A stretch of 64,000 nt of DNA, taken from contig RFFC02000030.1 of assembly GCA_005518205.2 (NCBI GenBank), positions 1 through 64,000 on the forward strand, read 5' to 3'. The notes beneath the pieces were generated by a model, which saw nothing but the letters and a program-made list of their open reading frames with translations, did no database searches and was not told the origin of the DNA. Positions 16,776 to 23,656 of the stretch are shown piece by piece. The translations under genes and the position numbers were made by a program. This stretch comes from Hormoscilla sp. GUM202 (GTDB taxonomy: Bacteria; Cyanobacteriota; Cyanobacteriia; Cyanobacteriales; Desertifilaceae). Position 1 is the stretch's first letter; the number at the start of each line of letters is the position of its first letter.

Positions 16776-19280
16776 GTGAGTCAATCTTGACATTCTCATC
16801 ATCTCGTGGTCTGTCAAGATAAGTGCGAATCGTTTAGCGTCAAGGTCCAAAATGGAAAATGATGCGTCAAATGACTGTGTCACAAGCCTATTAACCGAGA
16901 CCGCTAGCAGGACATCATTAGTCCTGACAACTTGCAGGGCTAACCGACCACCGGTGGTAACACTGGAAAGGACCGGTGAAACCCAGAGATGATGAAGGTG
17001 CAAGTCCTTCTCCCCAGGTGCAGGGGTAAAAGCATCACCCCTACGGTAGCGATGGCATCAATCCGTAAAGCGGGGTGAAAAGGCGTCAATGACTGGTAGC
17101 CTAAACCGGTCAACGTTGAGCAAGTGGCTATGAGGAGCATAAAGCGAAGTGTTGCAGCGTCGTCAACAGAAACCAGTGGAATAAGGCTTATACACTGGGC
17201 CCAAAAGGGCAAGGATAATGGTCGTTGGCAGATTTTTCACTGACCAACAAGCACTGACAATAAACCCGACGTATGGACACCTTCTAAGGTCACAAACAAT
17301 CATCGGCAGGAACGAGATAAACCAGTTGATGTACTCTCGATTAGGTCGATAGTCGAGTAGCCACCGAAGGCGCAACATCTGCAACACATTAGCAGGTCAC
17401 AACTGGGAAAGATTGAGAGGAGAAGCATGCCTATCTGTAATGGATAGGATAAGCTGACGCCCTCACGGTTAACCAAAATGTGGAGGTTAGTAGAATTTCA
17501 TATGTCACGGTGTACGTCCGAAAGGAAAGTATATGACTGGAATGCGGTCCCCTGGCGAAAGCTAAAAAAGAACGTATTCAAGATTCAAAAGCGTATCTAC
17601 AGAGCGGCTCAACGTGGAAACAAACAGCTAGTACGCAAGCTCCAAGGATTACTCACGAGGTCATGGTCCGCAAAGATGATTGCGGTGAGACAGGTAACCC
17701 AACAGAATCAGGGAAAGAAAACGGCAGGAGTAGATGGCGTGGTTGCGCTAAAGCCCTCCGAAAGACAGCCACTGGTGAGGCAGCTAAGAATCAATGACGG
17801 AAAAAAGGTCAAACCGACCCGCAGGGTATGGATACCTAAACCCGGCAAAGATGAAAAAAGGCCATTAGGGATACCCACGATTTATGACAGAGCCCTACAA
17901 GGATTAGTCAAGATAGCATTAGAGCCCGAATGGGAAGCGGTGTTTGAGGCGAACTCCTACGGGTTCAGACCAGGTAGAGGATGCCACGATGCTATAGAAG
18001 CAATATTCAAAAGCATCAGTCAAAAACCCAAATGGGTATTGGATGCGGATATTGCAAAATGCTTCGATAAAATTGACCACAACACACTACTCGAAAAACT
18101 GAATAACTCCACACCAATACGGAAGAAAATCCGTGAATGGCTAAAGGCCGGGGTGATGGACCGGCGCGAATACCAACCAACCTATGCAGGGACACCACAG
18201 GGTGGAGTAATATCCCCTCTGCTAGCAAATATAGCACTACATGGGATGGAAACAGAGGTAAGAAAAATCGTGCCCGGAAACGTAGTAAAGCAAAAAGAAC
18301 TAGGAGTAGTGAGATACGCGGACGACTTTGTAATAATGCATAAAGACCGGAAGGTCATTGATGCGGCAAAAGAGGTCATCAGCAAGTGGTTAGGCAAAAT
18401 AGGATTGGAACTGAGACCCGAAAAAACACGAATAGTCCACACACTTGAGGGGGATAAGCCAGGTTTTGATTTCCTTGGAATCAACATCCGCCAATACAAG
18501 GTAGGAAAATACCGAAGTGGAAAAACCGGGAAAGGATACAAAACCCTAATAAAGCCAAACGACAAATCCATAAAGGCCCACAAAGAAAAGTTGAAGACTG
18601 TGATAGACAATCATAAGGCTGCGCCACAGGCCGCACTGATAAGCAGACTGAACCCAATAATCCGGGGATGGTGCAACTATCACAGAACGGTGGTAAGCAA
18701 GGAGGTATTCGGAGAACTGGATAACTACCTGTGGGATATAATATGGAAATGGGGCAAAAGAAGGCATCCAAATAAGGCGGACACATGGGTAGCGAAGAAA
18801 TACTGGAAAGCTGAAGGCAGCCGACAGTGGAACTTCATGGATAAAACGGGGATAAAACTACTCCTACACTCCGATACGGAAGTCATACGACACGTAAAAG
18901 TGAAAGGAGCAGCCAGCCCGATGGATGGAAATCTCGTGTACTGGAGCAAAAGATTACGCAAGAGCCCCCTAGTAAGCTCGAGAGTGATTAAGCTCATGAG
19001 CAAACAAAAAGGTAAATGCGAACACTGTGGAATGCTGTTTATAGAAGGAGACAAGTGGGAAGTTGACCACATCCTGCCGAAATCATTAGGCGGTAAGGAC
19101 AGGTACGATAATCTACAACTGCTCCATGATTATTGCCATCATCAGAAAACGAGAATAGATGGCAGTACTGAGAGCCGCACCCGGAAACGGGATAGGAAGG
19201 CCGAGGAGCCGGATGAGGTGAAAATCTCACGTCCGGTTTTGAAGACGAGCAGGATTGGCGACAATCTTGCTTAGTTTAAT
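16776..19280 (+). mobile_element. Group II intron with its own RT/maturase
   Basis: An about 2.5-kb element. The 5' end is placed at GTGAG (16776), just after the end of the transposase reading AYLNGVFS. The ribozyme part occupies 16776 to about 17470. The intron-encoded protein follows, then domain V at about 19206-19240 (GAGCCGGATGAGGTGAAAA... CGTCCGGTTTT) and a domain VI hairpin (AGGATTGGCGACAATCTT). The 3' end near TTTAAT is approximate. It is the only autonomous intron in the window and is inserted within the IS, so it arrived after the IS ancestor formed. Confidence 0.82.
17478..19274 (+). CDS. ltrA: Group II intron reverse transcriptase/maturase
   Basis: 598 codons, or 590 if the second methionine (MSRCTSERK, 17502) is used. 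It contains RT domains with the catalytic YADD at residues 280-283 (GVVRYADDFVIMH) and GTPQGGVISPLLANI just before. A maturase (X) domain follows (NPIIRGWCNYHRTVVSKEVF). The C-terminal HNH endonuclease has CEHCGMLF, WEVDHILPKSLGG and NLQLLHDYCHHQK. The protein promotes splicing of its intron and copies it into DNA targets. The reading frame runs through domain V, ending RIGDNLA, as is usual for these cyanobacterial introns. It looks intact and could in principle serve the ORF-less introns in trans. Confidence 0.95.
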   Translation: MWRLVEFHMSRCTSERKVYDWNAVPWRKLKKNVFKIQKRIYRAAQRGNKQLVRKLQGLLTRSWSAKMIAVRQVTQQNQGKKTAGVDGVVALKPSERQPLVRQLRINDGKKVKPTRRVWIPKPGKDEKRPLGIPTIYDRALQGLVKIALEPEWEAVFEANSYGFRPGRGCHDAIEAIFKSISQKPKWVLDADIAKCFDKIDHNTLLEKLNNSTPIRKKIREWLKAGVMDRREYQPTYAGTPQGGVISPLLANIALHGMETEVRKIVPGNVVKQKELGVVRYADDFVIMHKDRKVIDAAKEVISKWLGKIGLELRPEKTRIVHTLEGDKPGFDFLGINIRQYKVGKYRSGKTGKGYKTLIKPNDKSIKAHKEKLKTVIDNHKAAPQAALISRLNPIIRGWCNYHRTVVSKEVFGELDNYLWDIIWKWGKRRHPNKADTWVAKKYWKAEGSRQWNFMDKTGIKLLLHSDTEVIRHVKVKGAASPMDGNLVYWSKRLRKSPLVSSRVIKLMSKQKGKCEHCGMLFIEGDKWEVDHILPKSLGGKDRYDNLQLLHDYCHHQKTRIDGSTESRTRKRDRKAEEPDEVKISRPVLKTSRIGDNLA

Positions 19281-19309
19281 AATTGACGAATTTTACGGAG
19301 ATAACCGCT

Positions 19310-19513
19310 TCCGAGCCTTCCCTTCTCTTATCCGTCATCATTTCCTTGACATACCAAGAGTCTATTAGTGACAGTTTAACAATGAAGTATTTTGGCTCAT
19401 TGCCAAATTGGTCCGAGCCTTCCCTTCTCTTATCCGTCATCATTTCCTTGACAGACCAAGGGTCTATTAGTGACAGTTTAACAATGAAGTATTTTGGCTC
19501 ATTGCCAAATTGG
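19310..19513 (+). repeat. 102-bp tandem duplication at IS right end
   Basis: Two copies (19310-19411 and 19412-19513), each beginning TCCGAGCCTTCCCTTCTC and ending GGCTCATTGCCAAATTGG, differ at only a few bases. The second copy runs into the right terminal inverted repeat. The duplication lies inside the IS, downstream of the intron. Confidence 0.85.
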
Positions 19514-19677
19514 GATGCACCCGGTGCAGGCTCCCGGACCACCCCCCGCTGCCCGATAAATGTATATAGCTGCGGAGGAGACCCTGGGAACGAGAGAAGG
19601 GGAGGCAGATCCTCACCGGGTGCGTTCCCAGCGGGACACGCTCGACGAGGGTGCAACCGCTGGACGCAACGCCGCGC

Positions 19678-19855
19678 TAACGGGTCGGGTTTCTGGGCAA
19701 CTCACTGGGACCATCTCCTACCAACGGGCGCAAGACCACACCCTCGCGATCGGGGTCTCCCCGGTCTAACGGGTCGGGTTTCTGGGCAACTCACTGGGAC
19801 CATCTCCTACCAACGGGCGCAAGACCACACCCTCGTGACCGGGGTCTCCCCGGTC
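19678..19855 (+). repeat. 89-bp tandem duplication
   Basis: Copies at 19678-19766 and 19767-19855 both begin TAACGGGTCGGGTTTCTGGG and end CTCCCCGGTC. One frame of the second reads GRVSGQLTGTISYQRAQDH to VTFR-stop, possibly the tail of a lost surface protein. Confidence 0.8.
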
Positions 19856-20284
19856 ACGTTCCGTTGAGGCTCTGCCTCCTGGCCTCCCAGCGAGCGCCGA
19901 TAGCAACTGATGCGGCCTCTAGATCGTAAATAGTCACCTCACAAAGCGTTTCAATCCCAAATCCGGGCGATTTTCCGAGCACCCTGAATGCGACCCTGCT
20001 TTAATAGCAATCTGACTCTTTGAACAGAAATACTCAAAAGAGCCGGCGAAAAAGATTACCAAACCCCAAAATCGGGAGTTAGCTGTTGGTGCGGACAGGT
20101 GCTCTGGTCTACACAACTCGTTATAGATGAACCTAGTTTACAGGAAATCCAGCGGCTGGGCTGTGTCCCCCAGTGCTTTTAGCGCTCCCGGGGGACGGGT
20201 TCCGGAACGCTAATCTGGAGTAGGATATAATGGCGATCGCAAGAAGCATTGTATCATCGACTAAAGCGGGCCGATCCGGGGCCA
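19856..20284. other. Intergenic, dispersed repeat pieces
   Basis: It contains GAGGCTCTGCCTCC, CTGTGTCCCCCAGTGCT and CGGGGGACGGGTTCCG-type fragments also found near 3905 and 49060-49250. No gene is supported. Confidence 0.45.
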
Positions 20285-20473
20285 GGTATGGGGTAAACTA
20301 AGCTAGGTATAGGACAAACTAAGCTAGGTATGCGACAAACTAAGCTATGTATGCGACAAACTAAGCTATGTATGCGACAAACTAAGCTATGTATGCGACA
20401 AACTAAGCTATGTATGCGACAAACTAAGCTATGTATGCGACAAACTAAGCTAGGTATGCGGTAAACTGAATTA
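20285..20473 (+). repeat. 21-bp tandem repeat array (9 copies)
   Basis: Nine head-to-tail copies of TGTATGCGACAAACTAAGCT plus A (20285, 20306 ... 20453). The end copies are diverged (GGTATGGGGTAAAC at the left, GGTAAACTGAATTA at the right) and the middle copies identical. There is no start codon with a ribosome site and no unique spacers, so this is a minisatellite. Confidence 0.9.
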
Positions 20474-20834
20474 AGTGAGTTTGACAGACGAAAAAGGCTG
20501 ATAGCCTTGCCAGCCTTAGCTTACGGAATCTGGCGAGCCTCGGAATATTCTTAATAAGGAGTTGCAGTTGATAATCGCCATTGATGATCGGCGATCGAAA
20601 GTAGTTGATATCCCGGAGCACGTTCCCAGGCAGAGCCGTGGGAACGAGGGGTTCGCACGCTCCAGGCCCCTTCTGCTGCGAGGAGGGGGCCCGGAGCGTG
20701 CGCGCCGATGATAAATTACATCGTAGTGCATGTAATTCTAAAATTGACTGTTACTTAGTGTTACGTGTAATTGGAGTTCGGAGTATCGAGGAATTATACG
20801 AGCAATTAGCCTATCTGCTCGCCCCCCGAGTTCC
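20474..20834. other. Intergenic with hairpin repeats
   Basis: It contains GAGGAGGGGGCCCGGAGCGTGC (near 20680), the same repeat that damages the transposase 3' end, and CCTTGCCAGCC.../GGCGAGCC pieces. No gene is supported. Confidence 0.4.
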
Positions 20835-21821
20835 TTGGCGTCCGAATTAATTGGAGCAGTTCCTGAGGTTTCCAACGAGAACATCCTCCAAAGTGAGTTC
20901 TCGTTCCGCGATGAGAACCTATTTCCCAGCGGCATATTGGCTGCTTCAACTGGAACGGGAGATGCGGGCACCCTGATCTTGCAGACCGAACGGTTGTCAG
21001 TCCGAGATGGGGCTACAGTCACAGTCAGCAGCACAAATGCTGGGGAAGCAGGGAACCTGACGATCTCTGCTCCTGAGGTCCGCCTGGACCGGGGCACCCT
21101 GAGCGCGGAAACCGTAGAAGGAGAGCAGGCAAATATTAATCTCACGGCACGAGATCTGCAACTGCGTCGGGGCACGATAATTTCCACAAACGCCACAGGA
21201 GAGGCCACGGGGGGCAATATCACCCTGTCCGCAGAGACCTTAGTAGCACTGGAAAATAGCGACATCAGCGCCAATGCCGAACAAAGCTTTGGAGGTCGGG
21301 TGCGAATAACAGCAGAGGGGATCTTTGGCACCGAATTCCGGGAGCAAAATACCCCAGAAAGTGACATCACCGCTACTTCTGACCTGGGTGCAGAGTTTAG
21401 TGGCACGGTAGAAATCTCTACTCCAGATATAGACCCCGGTAAAGGGTTAATCCAATTATCACAGAATGTGGTGGATGCTGCCGATCAGATCGGCCAGGAC
21501 TTTTGCCGACAGGCGCGGGATAGCGAATTTACCATCACTGGACGAGGAGGTTTGCCACCTAACCCCAATGAAGATATCGTTAGCAATGATACCAGGGTTA
21601 GTTGGGTCGAACCTGTGGGGGCAAGTTCTGGTGCGGGGGCGACTAACAACGGGACAAACAACAAACCTCAAACAGGAAGTATTTCCTCATCGGAAATAGT
21701 CTCCGCCAGAGGATGGATATTCAAGGAGAATGGTGAAGTATTATTAGTGGGTTACGACCCCACCCAGACCGGACCAATACGTAACCACCCTAACCGCAAT
21801 ACCTCCAGAGCGGTAGAATAA
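20835..21821 (+). pseudogene. Filamentous haemagglutinin-type exoprotein, C-terminal remnant
   Basis: 328 codons from a TTG with no ribosome site. The repeats (GNLTISAPEVRLDRGTLSAET, GGNITLSAETLVALENSDISA) are right-handed beta-helix repeats of cyanobacterial two-partner secretion exoproteins. The ending is family-typical: FGTEFREQNTPESDITATSD, then FCRQARDSEFTITGRGGLPPNPNE. Full-length members are often over 1000 residues with a signal peptide and haemagglutination domain, both missing here. The upstream DNA is repeat material, so this is a 5'-deleted remnant. No TpsB-type transporter is nearby. Confidence 0.8.
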
Positions 21822-22354
21822 TGAATTGTTCCCTACGCTGTCAGCCCGCCTTCGGTGTCTCCTGGGATCTCGATGTTCCCCAGTTTCGAGGCGCAAAGTC
21901 GGTTTTCAATCGACTGAAAACCTTGTTTGGAAACGTCAGTTCGACAGTTATCAGTTGTCAGTTGTCAGTTGTCAGCATAATGCCTGCTCCGCATGCCTTC
22001 TCGTCGCCAAGAGCAAAAATCCCCAGTCTTCTGCTCCCAATCGAGCGTTCTCTAGAGGATTTAAAACACAGTTCTGAGGTAGAGCAGGTAAGCCTTTTAG
22101 TATTAAGTCAAGGGATGGTTTCTTAGGTAAATCGGTACCTGCTGTTTTCAGCGATCGCTGCTAGTTGAAAATCAGCTATTTTCATTAGTATTTGATTATT
22201 TATAATCAAAACTGCTGCCTGGATGGCGTTTAATATCTGTCGAACTCACGTTGTCTAGAAAGTATTTCTCTGGCTCCGCCGGGTAACAGGTTGCGCTCCT
22301 AATACGATCTAATTAACTCAAGTATTGAAAATGCAACTGATCGAGGAAAAAACA
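21822..22354. other. Intergenic
   Basis: Contains short tandem CAGTTATCAGTTGTCAGTTGTCAG (21948-21975), AT-rich sequence around 22180-22210 and a Shine-Dalgarno-like GAGGA at 22343 serving the next gene. No gene is supported. Confidence 0.45.
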
Positions 22355-22699
22355 ATGAGTACCTCACGTTGGAACGATGAAAAATTAGACCGTCTGGCCG
22401 ACCTAGTGAGCGGCATAGCCCAGCAAGTAGAAGGTTTGACGCAGCGGGTAGAAGGTTTGACCCAGAAGCTAGACGAGACGACCAATATAGCCAATGGTAA
22501 CGCTCGTGTCATTCAAGCTCTAGCTGATGCTATGGCCGAAGCGGCAGAAGAACGTCGAGCAGCAGCCGAAGAACGGCTAGAAATTCTGCGGCAAATTAGG
22601 CAACAACAGTCAGAAATTCGCGGCATGCAAACAGAAAATCACCGCATGTGGGAGATGCTGCTCTCGCAACGCAACCAAGATGATAACCCGAATACCTAG
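22355..22699 (+). CDS. Coiled-coil protein, copy 1 of 3
   Basis: A 114-residue protein with start MSTSRWNDEKLDRLADLV at ATG 22355 behind GAGGAAAAAAC. It is almost wholly predicted helix. Heptad-like VEGLTQR/VEGLTQK (about 24-38) is duplicated in this copy only, and an Ala/Glu/Arg stretch (AEAAEERRAAAEERLEILRQI) follows. No enzymatic motif, signal peptide or membrane segment is present. The gene is repeated twice downstream with a 366-bp period and identical 21-bp spacers containing GGAGG, so all three probably form one transcript. Function unknown; it resembles coiled-coil oligomerisation modules. Confidence 0.75.
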   Translation: MSTSRWNDEKLDRLADLVSGIAQQVEGLTQRVEGLTQKLDETTNIANGNARVIQALADAMAEAAEERRAAAEERLEILRQIRQQQSEIRGMQTENHRMWEMLLSQRNQDDNPNT

Positions 22700-22720
22700 G
22701 CAGTCAAGGAGGAAAAAACA

Positions 22721-23065
22721 ATGAGTACCTCACGTTGGAACGACGAAAAATTAGACCGTCTGGCCGACCTAGTGAGCGGCATAGCCCAGCAAGTAGAAGG
22801 TTTGACCCAGAAGCTAGACGAGACGACCAATATAGCCAATGGTAACGCTCGTGTCATTCAAGCTCTAGCTGATGCTATGGCCGAAGCGGCCGAAGAACGG
22901 CGAGCAGCAGCCGAAGAACGGCGAGCAGCAGCTGAAGAACGGCGAGAAATTCTGCGACAAATTAGGCAACAACAGTCAGAAATTCGCGGCATGCAAACAG
23001 AAAATCACCGCATGTGGGAGATGCTGCTCTCGCAACGCAACCAAGATGATAACCCGAATACCTAG
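22721..23065 (+). CDS. Coiled-coil protein, copy 2 of 3
   Basis: 114 residues, identical to copy 1 over most of its length. It lacks the extra VEGLTQR heptad but carries two more AEERRAA units in the central helix. The start ATG 22721 follows TCAAGGAGGAAAAAAC, a strong ribosome site. Changes between copies are gains or losses of whole heptads rather than random substitutions, pointing to slippage in a recently triplicated gene. Confidence 0.75.
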   Translation: MSTSRWNDEKLDRLADLVSGIAQQVEGLTQKLDETTNIANGNARVIQALADAMAEAAEERRAAAEERRAAAEERREILRQIRQQQSEIRGMQTENHRMWEMLLSQRNQDDNPNT

Positions 23066-23086
23066 GCAGTCAAGGAGGAAAAAACA

Positions 23087-23410
23087 ATGAGTACCTCACG
23101 TTGGAACGACGAAAAATTAGACCGTCTGGCCGACCTAGTGAGCGGCATAGCCCAGCAAGTAGAAGGTTTGACCCAGAAGCTAGACGAGACGACCAATATA
23201 GCCAATGGTAACGCTCGTGTCATTCAAGCTCTAGCTGATGCTATGGCCGAAGCGGCAGAAGAACGTCGAGCAGCAGCCGAAGAACGGCTAGAAATTCTGC
23301 GGCAAATTAGGCAACAACAGTCAGAAATTCGCGGCATGCAAACAGAAAATCACCGCATGTGGGAGATGCTGCTCTCGCAACGCAACCAAGATGATAACCC
23401 AAATACCTAA
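23087..23410 (+). CDS. Coiled-coil protein, copy 3 of 3
   Basis: 107 residues, the shortest copy: a single VEGLTQK heptad and one AEERRAA unit. Its stop context (CCTAAGCAG) differs from CCTAGGCAG in the other two, marking the end of the triplication. It is followed after 15 bp by a 31-bp tandem array. It uses the same ribosome site as copy 2. Confidence 0.75.
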   Translation: MSTSRWNDEKLDRLADLVSGIAQQVEGLTQKLDETTNIANGNARVIQALADAMAEAAEERRAAAEERLEILRQIRQQQSEIRGMQTENHRMWEMLLSQRNQDDNPNT

Positions 23411-23425
23411 GCAGTCACGAGGGCA

Positions 23426-23635
23426 GCACTTTAGTGCTTACTACCAACCACCGCAAGCACTTTAGTGCTTACTACCAACCACCGCAAGCACTTTAGTGCT
23501 TACTACCAACCACCGCAAGCACTTTAGTGCTTACTACCAACCACCGCAAGCACTTTAGTGCTTACTACCAACCACCGCAAGCACTTTAGTGCTTACTACC
23601 AACCACCGCAAGCGCTAAAGTGCTTACTACCAACC
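23426..23635 (+). repeat. 31-bp tandem repeats with hairpin (7 copies)
   Basis: The unit GCACTTTAGTGCTTACTACC followed by AACCACCGCAA is repeated every 31 bp. The first 12 bases are a palindrome (GCACT-TTA-GTGC). In the last copy both arms and loop are altered in a compensating way (GCGCTAAAGTGC). There are no unique spacers, so it is not a CRISPR. It lies between the coiled-coil genes and the CHAT gene and may act as a transcription barrier. Confidence 0.88.
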
Positions 23636-23656
23636 ATTAACCATTAACCATTAGCC

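Larger units (their letters stand above)
15376..19522 (+). mobile_element. ISKra4-type IS carrying a nested group II intron
   Basis: The left end (15376) begins GGGTGCATCCCAGTTTCGCA. The right end, read on the other strand from 19522, begins GGGTGCATCCCAATTTGGCA, and similarity continues through ATGAG. Both ends are flanked by the 8-bp direct repeat GGTGCAGG (15368-15375 and 19523-19530), the expected target duplication. Inside are a frameshifted ISKra4-family transposase, a 2.5-kb group II intron and a 102-bp tandem duplication near the right end. The IS landed about 60 bp downstream of the metalloprotease stop codon. Confidence 0.82.

Noticed and set aside
19283..19867. 194-codon plus-strand frame spanning the IS right end
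   Set aside because: It crosses the IS boundary and two tandem duplications, so it joins unrelated sequences by chance.
23426..23635. CRISPR-like periodic repeats
   Set aside because: The 31-bp units are directly adjacent with no unique spacers, and no cas gene is in the window.
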